Shown here: positions 51,068 to 60,015 of the stretch, piece by piece
How positions within the stretch are numbered: position 1 is the stretch's first letter
Layout of the letters: every line of letters begins with the position of its first letter
Assembly: GCF_000292915.1 (NCBI RefSeq)
Contig: NC_018513.1
Coordinates: forward strand, 2,666,001-2,730,000
Direction: 5' to 3'
DNA from: Burkholderia cepacia GG4
GTDB taxonomy: Bacteria > Pseudomonadota > Gammaproteobacteria > Burkholderiales > Burkholderiaceae
Length of the DNA: 64,000 nt
Program-made: the position numbers and the translations under genes
Notes under the pieces: model-generated
Seen by the model: the letters and a program-made list of their open reading frames with translations, nothing else
Databases searched by the model: none
What the model was told of the DNA's origin: nothing

Positions 51068-51784
51068 ATGACGACTCCCCTTCCGACCGACCGGGCCGCG
51101 CTCGACGAGCCGCGCCTGCTGCACTGCGATGCCGTGCTGTTCGACCTCGACGGCACGCTTGCCGACACGGCACCCGACCTCGCCGCTGCCGTCAACAAGA
51201 TGCAGCGCGTGCGCGACCTGCCCGAGACATCGCTCGACGTGCTGCGGCCGCTGGCGTCGGCCGGCGCGCGCGGCCTGCTCGGCGGCGCGTTCGGCATCGA
51301 CCCGCACACGCCCGGCTACGAAGCGATGCGCGACGAGTTCCTGACCAATTACGCGACGGATCTCTGCGTGCACACGACGCTGTTCCCCGGCATCGGCGAC
51401 GTGCTCGACGAACTCGATGCGCGCGGCGTGCGCTGGGGCATCGTCACGAACAAGGCGATGCGCCTCACCGCGCCGCTCGTCGAATTGCTCGGCCTCGCGC
51501 CGCGTGCAGCCTGCATCGTCGGCGGCGACACGACACCGCACCCGAAGCCGCATCCGGCCCCGCTGCTGCATGCGGCCGAGCGGCTGACGCTCGCCCCCGA
51601 GCGCATCGTCTATGTCGGCGACGATCTTCGCGACATCCAGGCGGGCAGCGCAGCCGGCATGGCGACCATCGCGGCCGCGTATGGCTACTGCGGCGACGGT
51701 GCCGCGCCGGCTGACTGGCAGGCACAACATCTCGTCGGCACGACGCAGCAACTGCGCGAACTGCTGCGCGATGTTGGGCTATAA
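51068..51784 (+). CDS. gph: Phosphoglycolate phosphatase
   Basis: 238 residues, HAD family: nucleophile motif DLDGTLADTAPD, motif II TNK, and DDLRDIQAG carrying the Mg acids. Removes phosphate from 2-phosphoglycolate; MupP-like activity on MurNAc-6-P is an alternative for some relatives. Its stop codon overlaps the -10 of ssrA. Confidence 0.9.
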   Translation: MTTPLPTDRAALDEPRLLHCDAVLFDLDGTLADTAPDLAAAVNKMQRVRDLPETSLDVLRPLASAGARGLLGGAFGIDPHTPGYEAMRDEFLTNYATDLCVHTTLFPGIGDVLDELDARGVRWGIVTNKAMRLTAPLVELLGLAPRAACIVGGDTTPHPKPHPAPLLHAAERLTLAPERIVYVGDDLRDIQAGSAAGMATIAAAYGYCGDGAAPADWQAQHLVGTTQQLRELLRDVGL

Positions 51785-51785
51785 T
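51780..51785 (+). promoter_or_regulatory. ssrA -10 element overlapping the gph stop
   Basis: TATAAT includes the TAA stop of gph and lies 16 bp before the mature tmRNA 5' end. No good -35 was found at 16-18 bp. Confidence 0.5.
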
Positions 51786-51801
51786 GGTTGATCTTATCCG
51801 C

Positions 51802-52171
51802 GGGGGCGACCTGGTTTCGACAGGGGTTGTGAAGCGGCTAGGGCATGTCGAGGACCCGTCACCTCGTTAATCAATGGGAAAATCGTAACTGCAAACGACG
51901 ATACGTTCGCACTGGCAGCCTAACGGCCGCCGTCCTCTGCCTAGTTCACTGACGGGCTAGTGTCGCAAGACCGGTAGCAATACCGCCAGAGGTCATTTAC
52001 GTCAGTTAAGCCCTGTCGGCGTCGCGACGCCAGGGTCGAAAACCTAGCGAATCGCCGTAGTGCAGCGTGTTCGTCCGCGTCGCTGCGGTTAAATCAAATG
52101 ACTGAACTAAACATGTAGAACTAGTCGTGGAGCGCTTCTGGACGCGGGTTCGATTCCCGCCGCCTCCACCA
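51802..52171 (+). ncRNA. ssrA: Transfer-messenger RNA
   Basis: 370 nt ending in encoded CCA. The acceptor stem pairs GGGGGCG (51802-51808) with CGCCTCC before ACCA, with one G-U pair. T arm GGGTTCGATTCCC is canonical. The resume codon GCA at 51891 begins a tag reading ANDDTFALAA with stop TAA at 51921-51923, ending in the LAA-type degron used by ClpXP. Works with SmpB and S1 to release stalled ribosomes. Confidence 0.97.
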
Positions 52172-52191
52172 AATTCCGCGCTTGACGCACG

Positions 52192-52224
52192 AACCCCGCA
52201 TGACGCGAGTCTGCGGGGTTTTTT
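52192..52224 (+). terminator. Intrinsic terminator of ssrA
   Basis: AACCCCGCA / TGCGGGGTT followed by a T run to 52224. Confidence 0.92.
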
Positions 52225-52442
52225 GCTGCCGCTGAAACCATGCGCCCCCCGCCTTCCGAAAAAGCGCCCGGCCCCGGACGGGACGGGCGGAATGCCGCCG
52301 GTGTTCCGGCGGCAGGAGGTGAAGGATGTTCGGTGTGGCCCGCGCGGTTGTCGACCGCGCCGAGCTGCACCCCGCCCGGCACCGCGTCAGGGAGCGACGT
52401 GTCGTCGCACCCGGCACGCGGCCTCATCGGGCAACGCGCAGC

Positions 52443-52796
52443 TTAGCTGCCGCGATACAGCGACTTCATTTCTTCGGCGCTGGCCGGACGCACGCCGATT
52501 GCACGCGAGCCCGATGCCGAGGCGCCCTGCGCCTGTGCGCCGTAGCCGCTGGCGTCGACGCCTTGGGCCTGCGCGAACGCGCTGCGCTGCTGCTCAGCGA
52601 CACGGGCCGTCGCGGCCTGGATCGATTCCGGATAATGCGGATCTTCGCCGCGGGCGGTGTTGTAACCGGCTTGCTGCAGCTGAACCAGTTCGGCGCGAAC
52701 CTGTGCGCGGGTGAGTGCCGAGCCGGACTGCGCGAACGACACGACCGGGGCAACGAGAGCGGCAGCAACGACAACGGCTTGAACGAGCGACTTCAT
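52443..52796 (-). CDS. Exported DUF4148 protein
   Basis: 117 residues: signal peptide MKSLVQAVVVAAALVAPVVS, then LTRAQVRAELVQLQQAGY and the DPHYPESIQAA segment that mark DUF4148, a family abundant in Burkholderia. The C-terminal part is Gly/Ala/Ser-rich. GGAGGTAGG ribosome site. Function unknown. Confidence 0.9.
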   Translation of the reverse strand: MKSLVQAVVVAAALVAPVVSFAQSGSALTRAQVRAELVQLQQAGYNTARGEDPHYPESIQAATARVAEQQRSAFAQAQGVDASGYGAQAQGASASGSRAIGVRPASAEEMKSLYRGS

Positions 52797-53096
52797 GATG
52801 ACCTACCTCCAGATTTGTCTGATTTCGCGGTGAACACCCGTTCATCGCTGACAAACTGAAGTTTATGTAGGCGCGTGCTTAAGAATAAGGCAGGTTTCTG
52901 GAAGACATACTTCCTTGATTGAGGGTTAACCCTAAATCAACGCTCACCTCCTCCGTCGCGGCATGGCAAGGCCACGCGCCACAAAACACGAGCCCCGCGA
53001 AGCAGCAAGCTTCGCGGGGCTCGAAGATGACCGCGCGGCCCCGTGCGGTCATCAGTCAGGCGCGTGCCGGTAACGACGCAGCGCACCTGAGCGTGT
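52797..53096. other. 300-bp gap upstream of the DUF4148 gene
   Basis: Contains the leader of the DUF4148 gene and the terminator hairpin at 52989-53023 of the next gene. No further gene seen. Confidence 0.55.
52989..53023 (-). terminator. Long hairpin terminator of the small exported gene
   Basis: 15-bp perfect stem CGAGCCCCGCGAAGC / GCTTCGCGGGGCTCG with a 5-nt loop; minus-strand tail TGTTTTGT is T-rich. Confidence 0.8.
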
Positions 53097-53366
53097 TTAC
53101 TGGGTGTCCATCGGGCACTTCAGGTTGCAACCGTTCGGATCACCCAGGTCGCCCTTGCGACGTAACGCCGACTTCTTGCCGCTCTGGAACTTCTGCGACG
53201 GCGTCGACGCCGCGAACGGCATCTGCGGATGCTCGTTCAGGCGGAACTGATCGTTCAGGATCCCGCCGGGCACGCCCGGGGAATTCTGCGCAAGCGCGAA
53301 CGGCGAGACAGCAACTAGAAGCCCCGCGGTCAACGCTGCCGCGGAGAGGGGAACGGAAAGTTTCAT
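53097..53366 (-). CDS. Small exported protein with C-terminal cysteine pair
   Basis: 89 residues. Signal peptide (MKLSVPLSAAALTAGLLVAV, cut near FALA). The mature protein is short, with GGILNDQFRLNEHPQMPFA in the middle, a basic stretch and GDPNGCNLKCPMDTQ at the end; C80 and C84 (CX3C) could bind metal or form a disulfide. No family recognised. It lies between the DUF4148 gene and the formate regulator and has its own terminator. Confidence 0.7.
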   Translation of the reverse strand: MKLSVPLSAAALTAGLLVAVSPFALAQNSPGVPGGILNDQFRLNEHPQMPFAASTPSQKFQSGKKSALRRKGDLGDPNGCNLKCPMDTQ

Positions 53367-53467
53367 GGCGGGATGACACCTGAACGGCGTGCTTGTTGGA
53401 ACGTTGATCAAACACCGAGCGTAGCGCAAATCCCCTGCTGCTGCAGCGCGGTTCGCTCGCGCTCCCG

Positions 53468-54574
53468 TTACCGTGCATTGCCGTCCGGTGCGGTCGCGCC
53501 GTCGTCGCCGGCCAGCCCCGCCGCGATGCCGGTCAGCGTCCCGCACGCGGCCGGATCGTAGCCGTCGAGATGGGCGACGCGCTCGATGAAGCGCGCGTCA
53601 CGCAGCAATGCCAGCACGCCGGCGAGCGGCCGCGAGTCGAGTCGCGCGCGTTCGCAGGCGAAGTAATAGTCCTCGTCGACGACCGGGATGAAGTCGAGCC
53701 CGAAGTGATGGGCGGCCGGCTCGACGCCAAAACCGAGATCGGCCATCCCGCTCGCGACGAACGCCGCGATCGCCGAGTGCGTAAGCTCGGCCGACGCGTA
53801 GCCGTCGATGCGTTCGGGATCGATGCCGATTGCGCGCAACGCGAGATCGAGCAGCATGCGGGTGCCCGATCCCGGCTGCCGGTTGACGAAGCGGATGTCG
53901 TTGCGGGCGAGATCGGCGAGCCCGCGCACCTGCTTCGGGTTGCCGCGCGGCACGAACAGCCCCTGCTGGCGACGCGTCAGATGAATCAGCACATGACGCG
54001 TATCGTCCAGCCACGGCCGATAAATCTGCGCGCACTGCTCACGGAATGAGCCGCGCGGCAGGTGAAAGCCGGCCAGCTCGCATTCGCCGCGCGCGAGCGC
54101 CTGCACGGCCTCGACGCTCTCGCGGTACTTGATGTCGACCGCCGCCTGCGCATCGACGAGCGCGGAGACGAGCGTCGCGACCGCATAGCCGTGCGACGCA
54201 TGGATACGCACGGCGCCGTCGCGCTGCGCGAGCCGCCGGTTCAGGTCGCTCGCGACTTCGGCGGCCAGCGCGCGCAGGTTCCCGTCGAGCCGGCTGCGCG
54301 CGAGGCGCTGCGCGTCGACGACCGCCTGCCCCAACTCCGACAGCGTCGATCCCTTGCCGCGCGCAGTCTCGATCAACTCTCCGCCGACGCACGCTTCGAG
54401 CGCGCGCAGCAGGCCCCATGCGTGTCGATACGACAGCCCTTTCGCCTGCGCAGCCTGCGCGATGCTGCCCGTGTCGGCCACAAGCTCCAGCAACGGCGCG
54501 ACATCAGAAAGGCTGGCGGTGCGTCCCTCCGTGTCGCGGACGGTCAGATACGCGTCGCATTCGATTCGAATCAA
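53468..54574 (-). CDS. One-component regulator: ModE/LysR-like wHTH with periplasmic-binding-like domain
   Basis: 368 residues. N-terminal winged helix (about 15-105) in which GSIAQAAQAKGLSYRHAWGL resembles ModE, fused to a substrate-binding-protein-like domain (about 130-355) with RFVNRQPGSGTRMLLDLAL, the usual oxyanion-binding loop. The ligand may be molybdate, formate or another oxyanion. Start is TTG at 54574; an in-frame TAA lies directly upstream and a GGAG lies 8 bp before. Divergent from fdsGBAD, hence probably its regulator, like FdsR of Cupriavidus, but identity is not proven. Confidence 0.82.
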   Translation of the reverse strand: MIRIECDAYLTVRDTEGRTASLSDVAPLLELVADTGSIAQAAQAKGLSYRHAWGLLRALEACVGGELIETARGKGSTLSELGQAVVDAQRLARSRLDGNLRALAAEVASDLNRRLAQRDGAVRIHASHGYAVATLVSALVDAQAAVDIKYRESVEAVQALARGECELAGFHLPRGSFREQCAQIYRPWLDDTRHVLIHLTRRQQGLFVPRGNPKQVRGLADLARNDIRFVNRQPGSGTRMLLDLALRAIGIDPERIDGYASAELTHSAIAAFVASGMADLGFGVEPAAHHFGLDFIPVVDEDYYFACERARLDSRPLAGVLALLRDARFIERVAHLDGYDPAACGTLTGIAAGLAGDDGATAPDGNAR

Positions 54575-54652
54575 TTATGCACTCCGATTTCCTATTGCGA
54601 CCGCGAAATCTTCCGCTTATCGTTGGCGAAAATCAATCAGTACGAAGCCACG

Positions 54653-54680
54653 ATGCGCACTATATGAATTCAGAGCGCAT
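54653..54680. promoter_or_regulatory. Candidate operator in the fds intergenic region
   Basis: ATGCGC and GCGCAT arms separated by 16 bp around a TGAATTCA palindrome (54665-54672), 26 bp before the fdsG start. A plausible site for the divergent regulator. Confidence 0.3.
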
Positions 54681-54705
54681 ATGAGACTTTGGAGGAGCAT
54701 AACCG

Positions 54706-55206
54706 ATGTCCCCGAATTCCCCTGCGCCCGACGCGCTCGTCGAGCGCCATGCGCGCGCCGGCCGCTCGCTCGTCGCGATCCTGCACGCGATCCAGGACGA
54801 CGCCGGCTACGTGCCGGCGGGCTGCGTCGCGCCGCTCGCGAAGGCGCTGAACCTGTCGCGCGCGGAAGTGCACGGCGTGCTCACCTACTATCATCACTTC
54901 CGCACCGCGCCGCCCGCGCGCGTGACGATCCAGATGTGCCGCGCCGAGGCGTGCCGCAGCATGGGTTGCGAAACGCTGGCCACACACGCGGAAGCGCGCA
55001 CGGGTTGCCGGTTCGACGCGGCGCACGACGCTGGCGTCGATGCGCATGCGCCGGGCGCGGTCGCGCTCGAATCGGTCTACTGCCTCGGGCTGTGCGCGCA
55101 ATCGCCGTCGATGACGGTCAACGGCGTGCTGCACGCAAAAGTCACGCCGGAGAAATTCGACGCACTCCTCGCCGAAGCTGCCGCCCACACCCCGGAGGCC
55201 GCATGA
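54706..55206 (+). CDS. fdsG: NAD-dependent formate dehydrogenase gamma subunit
   Basis: 166 residues, NuoE-like 2Fe-2S subunit: C78, C83, C126 and C130 are the cluster ligands (MCRAEACRSMG; YCLGLCAQSPS). Shuttles electrons between FdsB centres. GGAGGAG ribosome site. Its stop overlaps the fdsB start by 4 bp (ATGA). Confidence 0.94.
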   Translation: MSPNSPAPDALVERHARAGRSLVAILHAIQDDAGYVPAGCVAPLAKALNLSRAEVHGVLTYYHHFRTAPPARVTIQMCRAEACRSMGCETLATHAEARTGCRFDAAHDAGVDAHAPGAVALESVYCLGLCAQSPSMTVNGVLHAKVTPEKFDALLAEAAAHTPEAA

Positions 55207-56780
55207 CGACCCGTATCTACGTTCCGCGCGATTCGTCCGCGCTGGCGCTCGGTGCCGACGCCCTCGCCGCCGCGATCGTCGCGGAAGCCGAACGGCGCGG
55301 CGTCGCGATCGAGCTGGTGCGCAACGGCTCGCGCGGGTTGCTGTGGCTCGAGCCGCTCGTCGAGGTCGGCACGGCCGCCGGGCGCGTCGGCTACGCGAAC
55401 CTGTCGGCCGCCGACGTGCCCGCGCTGTTCGACGCGAGCTGGCTCGACGGCGGCACGCATCCGAGCGGCGTCGGACTCGTCGACGCCCTGCCCTATCTCG
55501 CTCGCCAGCAGCGTCTGACGTTCGCCCGGATCGGCCTGACCGACCCGCTGTCGATCGATGACTACCTGACGCACGACGGCCTTGCCGGCCTGAAGAACGC
55601 GCTTGCGCTCGACGGCGACGCCGCGTGCGAAACGCTGATCGAATCGGGGCTGCGCGGCCGCGGCGGCGCGGCCTTTCCGGCGGGCATCAAGTGGCGCACC
55701 GTCCGGCACGCAAGCGCCACGCAAAAGTACATCGTCTGCAATGCGGACGAAGGCGATTCGGGCACGTTCTCCGATCGTCTGATCATGGAAAGCGACCCGT
55801 ACTGCCTGATCGAAGGGATGATCATCGCGGGCATCGCGACGGGCGCGACGCTCGGTTACATCTATGTGCGCAGCGAGTACCCGCACGCGATCGCGGCGCT
55901 CGAAACCGCGATCGTGCGCGCCCGCGAAGCGGGCTGGCTCGGCGAACGCGTGCTCGGCTCCGCGCATGCGTTCGACCTGCACGTCGCGAAGGGCGCGGGC
56001 TCCTATGTATGCGGCGAGGAAACGGCGCTGCTCGAATCGCTCGAAGGCAAGCGCGGCGTCGTGCGCGCCAAGCCGCCGCTGCCCGCGCTCGCCGGGCTGT
56101 ACGGCCAGCCGACCGTGATCAACAACGTGATCACGCTCGCGACCGCGCCGGTGATCTTCGCGCGCGGCGCCGCGTTCTATCGCGACTACGGGATGGGCCG
56201 CTCGCGTGGCACGCTGCCGTTCCAGCTCGCGGGCAACATCCGCCACGGCGGGCTCGTCGAGCTCGCGTTCGGCGTCACGTTGCGCGAGCTGCTGTTCGAC
56301 TACGGCGGCGGCACGGCAAGCGGCCGGCCAGCGCGCGCCGCGCAGGTGGGCGGCCCGCTCGGCACCTACCTGCCCGAACACCAGTGGGACGTACCGCTCG
56401 ACTACGAGGCGTATGCGGCAGTCGGCGCGGTCGTCGGTCACGGCGGCATCGTGCTGCACGACGACACGTCGAATCTCGCGGAACTCGCCGAATACGCGAT
56501 GAAGTTCTGCGCGATCGAATCGTGCGGCAAGTGCACGCCATGCCGGATCGGATCGACGCGCGGCGTCGAGACGATCGCACGCATTCGCCACGGCGATACG
56601 TCGGAGCGACAGGTCACGCTGCTGCGCGACCTGTGCGACACGATGCTCGCCGGCTCGCTGTGCGCGATGGGCGGGATGACACCGTACCCGGTGCTGTCCG
56701 CGCTCGACCATTTCCCCGAAGATTTCGGGCTCGCCGACGGCAAGCAAGCCGCGTCGGGTCCGGTCACGGCTGCGGCCTGA
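55203..56780 (+). CDS. fdsB: NAD-dependent formate dehydrogenase beta subunit
   Basis: 525 residues, NuoF-like. N-terminal thioredoxin-like part, then FMN/NAD motifs GRGGAAFPAGIKWRTV and CNADEGDSGTFSDR, and the 4Fe-4S ligands in SCGKCTPCRIG. Site of NAD reduction. It could form a diaphorase pair with FdsG. Confidence 0.95.
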   Translation: MTTRIYVPRDSSALALGADALAAAIVAEAERRGVAIELVRNGSRGLLWLEPLVEVGTAAGRVGYANLSAADVPALFDASWLDGGTHPSGVGLVDALPYLARQQRLTFARIGLTDPLSIDDYLTHDGLAGLKNALALDGDAACETLIESGLRGRGGAAFPAGIKWRTVRHASATQKYIVCNADEGDSGTFSDRLIMESDPYCLIEGMIIAGIATGATLGYIYVRSEYPHAIAALETAIVRAREAGWLGERVLGSAHAFDLHVAKGAGSYVCGEETALLESLEGKRGVVRAKPPLPALAGLYGQPTVINNVITLATAPVIFARGAAFYRDYGMGRSRGTLPFQLAGNIRHGGLVELAFGVTLRELLFDYGGGTASGRPARAAQVGGPLGTYLPEHQWDVPLDYEAYAAVGAVVGHGGIVLHDDTSNLAELAEYAMKFCAIESCGKCTPCRIGSTRGVETIARIRHGDTSERQVTLLRDLCDTMLAGSLCAMGGMTPYPVLSALDHFPEDFGLADGKQAASGPVTAAA

Positions 56781-56797
56781 CCCAGAAGGAGCCCTGC

Positions 56798-59749
56798 ATG
56801 TCCCTCGACACGAACAACGTCCGCCAAGGCGGCTGCGGCTCGGGCCAATGCGCGTGCAAGAGCGCCGCACAGGCGCGCGCACGCGATCCGTTCGACGAAA
56901 CCGACTACGGCACGCCGCAACGGCATGCCGATACCGACGTCACGCTCGAAATCGACGGCCAGCCGGTGACGGTACCGGCCGGCACGTCGGTGATGCGCGC
57001 CGCGATCGAAGCCGGCGTCAATGTCCCGAAGCTCTGCGCGACCGATTCGCTCGAGCCGTTCGGCTCGTGCCGCCTGTGCCTCGTCGAAATCGAAGGCCGG
57101 CGCGGTTATCCGGCATCGTGCACGACACCCGCCGAAGCAGGCATGAAGGTGCGCACGCAGTCGGACCGGCTGCAGTCGCTGCGCCGCAACGTGATGGAGC
57201 TGTACATCTCCGACCACCCGCTCGACTGCCTCACCTGCCCCGCCAACGGCGACTGCGAGCTGCAGGACATGGCGGGCGTCGTCGGGCTGCGCGAAGTGCG
57301 CTACGGCTTTGACGGCGCGAATCACCTGCGCGAGCAGAAGGACGAATCGAACCCGTACTTCACGTACGATCCGTCGAAGTGCATCGTCTGCAACCGCTGC
57401 GTGCGCGCCTGCGAGGAAACGCAGGGCACGTTCGCGCTGACGATCGCCGCGCGCGGTTTCGAATCGCGCGTCGCCGCCGGCGAAAGCGAATCGTTCATGG
57501 CATCGGAATGCGTATCGTGTGGCGCCTGCGTCGCCGCATGCCCGACCGCCACGTTGCAGGAAAAATCCGTCGTCCAGCTCGGCCAGGCCGAGCACTCGGT
57601 CGTCACGACCTGCGCGTACTGCGGCGTCGGCTGCTCGTTCAAGGCCGAGATGAAGGGCACGCAGGTCGTGCGCATGACGCCGCACAAGAACGGCCTCGCG
57701 AACGAAGGCCACGCGTGCGTGAAGGGCCGCTTCGCGTGGGGCTACGCGACGCACAAGGACCGCATCACGAAGCCGATGATCCGCGAGAAGATCACCGACC
57801 CGTGGCGCGAAGTCAGCTGGGAAGAGGCGCTCACCTACGCGGCGACGCAGTTCCGCAAGCTGCAGCAGAAGTACGGCCGCGATTCGATCGGCGGCATCAC
57901 GTCGTCGCGCTGCACGAACGAGGAAACCTATCTCGTGCAGAAGCTGGTGCGCGCCGCGTTCGGCAACAACAACGTCGACACCTGCGCACGCGTGTGCCAC
58001 TCGCCGACCGGCTATGGCCTGAAGACGACGCTCGGCGAATCGGCCGGCACGCAGACCTTCGCGTCGGTCAGCCAGTCCGACGTAATCATCGTGATGGGCG
58101 CGAACCCGACCGACGGCCACCCGGTGTTCGGCTCGCGCCTGAAGCGGCGCATTCGCGAAGGCGCGAAGCTGATCGTGATCGACCCGCGCCGCATCGACGT
58201 GGTCGACGGCCCGCACGTGAAGGCCACGCATCACCTGCAGCTGCGCCCCGGCACCAACGTCGCGATGGTCAATGCGCTCGCGCACGTGATCGTCACCGAA
58301 GGGCTGGTCGCCGACGCATTCGTCGCCGAACGCTGCGAGACGCGCGCGTTCGAGCAATGGCGCGACTTCGTGTCGCGCGCCGAGAACTCGCCCGAAGCGA
58401 CTGCGGACGTGACGGGCGTGCCCGCCGAGCGGGTGCGCGAAGCTGCGCGCCTCTATGCGACCGGCGGCAACGCCGCGATCTACTACGGCCTCGGCGTGAC
58501 GGAACACGCACAAGGCTCGACGACGGTGATGGGCATCGCGAACCTCGCGATGGCGACCGGCAACATCGGCCGCGAAGGCGTCGGCGTCAATCCGCTGCGC
58601 GGCCAGAACAACGTTCAGGGCTCGTGCGACATGGGTTCGTTCCCGCACGAACTGCCCGGCTACCGGCACATCAGCGACGCAAGCGTGCGTGCGCAGTTCG
58701 AAGCCGCATGGTCGGCCACACTGCAACCGGAACCCGGGCTGCGCATCCCGAACATGTTCGACGCGGCGCTCGACGGCAGCTTCAAGGGGCTCTACTGCCA
58801 GGGCGAGGACATCGTCCAGTCGGACCCGAACACGCAGCATGTCGCGGCCGCGCTGTCGTCGATGGAATGCATCGTCGTGCAGGACATCTTCCTGAACGAG
58901 ACCGCGAAATACGCGCACGTGCTGCTGCCGGGCTCGACGTTCCTCGAGAAGGACGGCACGTTCACGAACGCGGAGCGCCGCATCTCGCGCGTGCGCAAGG
59001 TGATGCCGCCGCTCGCGGGCTACGCGGACTGGGAAGTCACGCTGCTGCTGTCGCAGGCGCTCGGCTACGACATGCACTACACGCACCCGTCGGAAATCAT
59101 GGACGAGATCGCGCGTCTCACGCCGACCTTCTCTGGCGTGTCGTACGCAAAGCTCGACGCGCTCGGCAGCATCCAGTGGCCGTGCAACGACCAGGCGCCG
59201 GAAGGTACGCCAACGATGCACATCGACGCATTCGTGCGCGGCAAGGGCCGGTTCGTGATCACGCAGTTCATTCCCACGCCGGAAAAGGTCACGCAGCGCT
59301 ATCCGCTGATCCTGACCACGGGCCGCATCCTGTCGCAATACAACGTCGGCGCGCAGACGCGCCGGACCGAGAACGTCCAGTGGCACGAAGAGGACCGGCT
59401 CGAGATCCATCCGCACGACGCGGAGGATCGCGGGATCCGGACCGGCGACTGGGTCGGCATCGAATCGCGGGCCGGTCAGACGGTGCTGCGAGCGCTCGTG
59501 TCCGACCGCATGCAGCCGGGCGTGGTGTACACGACGTTCCACTTCCCCGAATCGGGCGCGAACGTGATCACGACGGACAGCTCCGACTGGGCGACGAACT
59601 GCCCGGAATACAAGGTGACGGCCGTGCAGGTGATGCCGGTTGCGCAGCCGTCCGACTGGCAGCGCGCGTACGCGCGCTTCAACTCGGAACAGCTCGACCT
59701 GCTCGAGCGCCGCGCAGCCGCACCGGCCGCCGTGACGATGGGCAAGTGA
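56798..59749 (+). CDS. fdsA: NAD-dependent formate dehydrogenase alpha (catalytic) subunit
   Basis: 983 residues. Order: an extra N-terminal cysteine cluster (C13, C18, C20); 2Fe-2S ferredoxin domain (about 45-125); NuoG-like HPLDCLTCPANGDC cluster; two 4Fe-4S ferredoxin motifs (CIVCNRCVRAC and CVSCGACVAAC); a fourth cluster in CAYCGVGC; then the bis-MGD molybdenum domain. C400, in ARVCHSPTG, is the molybdenum ligand in place of selenocysteine. Oxidises formate to CO2. AAGGAG ribosome site. Confidence 0.96.
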   Translation: MSLDTNNVRQGGCGSGQCACKSAAQARARDPFDETDYGTPQRHADTDVTLEIDGQPVTVPAGTSVMRAAIEAGVNVPKLCATDSLEPFGSCRLCLVEIEGRRGYPASCTTPAEAGMKVRTQSDRLQSLRRNVMELYISDHPLDCLTCPANGDCELQDMAGVVGLREVRYGFDGANHLREQKDESNPYFTYDPSKCIVCNRCVRACEETQGTFALTIAARGFESRVAAGESESFMASECVSCGACVAACPTATLQEKSVVQLGQAEHSVVTTCAYCGVGCSFKAEMKGTQVVRMTPHKNGLANEGHACVKGRFAWGYATHKDRITKPMIREKITDPWREVSWEEALTYAATQFRKLQQKYGRDSIGGITSSRCTNEETYLVQKLVRAAFGNNNVDTCARVCHSPTGYGLKTTLGESAGTQTFASVSQSDVIIVMGANPTDGHPVFGSRLKRRIREGAKLIVIDPRRIDVVDGPHVKATHHLQLRPGTNVAMVNALAHVIVTEGLVADAFVAERCETRAFEQWRDFVSRAENSPEATADVTGVPAERVREAARLYATGGNAAIYYGLGVTEHAQGSTTVMGIANLAMATGNIGREGVGVNPLRGQNNVQGSCDMGSFPHELPGYRHISDASVRAQFEAAWSATLQPEPGLRIPNMFDAALDGSFKGLYCQGEDIVQSDPNTQHVAAALSSMECIVVQDIFLNETAKYAHVLLPGSTFLEKDGTFTNAERRISRVRKVMPPLAGYADWEVTLLLSQALGYDMHYTHPSEIMDEIARLTPTFSGVSYAKLDALGSIQWPCNDQAPEGTPTMHIDAFVRGKGRFVITQFIPTPEKVTQRYPLILTTGRILSQYNVGAQTRRTENVQWHEEDRLEIHPHDAEDRGIRTGDWVGIESRAGQTVLRALVSDRMQPGVVYTTFHFPESGANVITTDSSDWATNCPEYKVTAVQVMPVAQPSDWQRAYARFNSEQLDLLERRAAAPAAVTMGK

Positions 59750-59756
59750 GGACGCG

Positions 59757-60008
59757 ATGGACAACGGACACCTGATCGACATGGCCAACCAGATCGGCGC
59801 TTTCTTCGAATCGATGCCCGATCGCGAAGAAGCGCTGAACGGGATCGCCGAGCATATCCGGCGCTTCTGGGAACCGCGGATGCGGCGCGCGTTGCTCGCC
59901 GCGCTCGACGATCCGTCGAGCGCGGCCGCCCAGCGTGCGTCACCGATCGTGCTTGCGGCAATCGCGGCGCACGGCGCGTCACTCGTACCGGCCACGGCTG
60001 CCGCCTGA
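59757..60008 (+). CDS. fdsD: Formate dehydrogenase delta subunit
   Basis: 83 residues, MDNGHLIDMANQIGAFFESM start, with the conserved IAEHIRRFWEPRMR segment of FdsD, needed for activity or assembly. Seven bases after fdsA; no fdsC lies between them as in Cupriavidus. A small GCCCGC / GCGGGC hairpin straddles its end and that of the convergent monooxygenase gene. Confidence 0.93.
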   Translation: MDNGHLIDMANQIGAFFESMPDREEALNGIAEHIRRFWEPRMRRALLAALDDPSSAAAQRASPIVLAAIAAHGASLVPATAAA

Positions 60009-60015
60009 GCGCCCG

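Noticed and set aside
52107-52427. Minus-strand frames containing AGIEPASR and RRRESNPRPEA
   Set aside because: These are the well-known spurious translations of the tRNA-like 3' end of tmRNA; not proteins.
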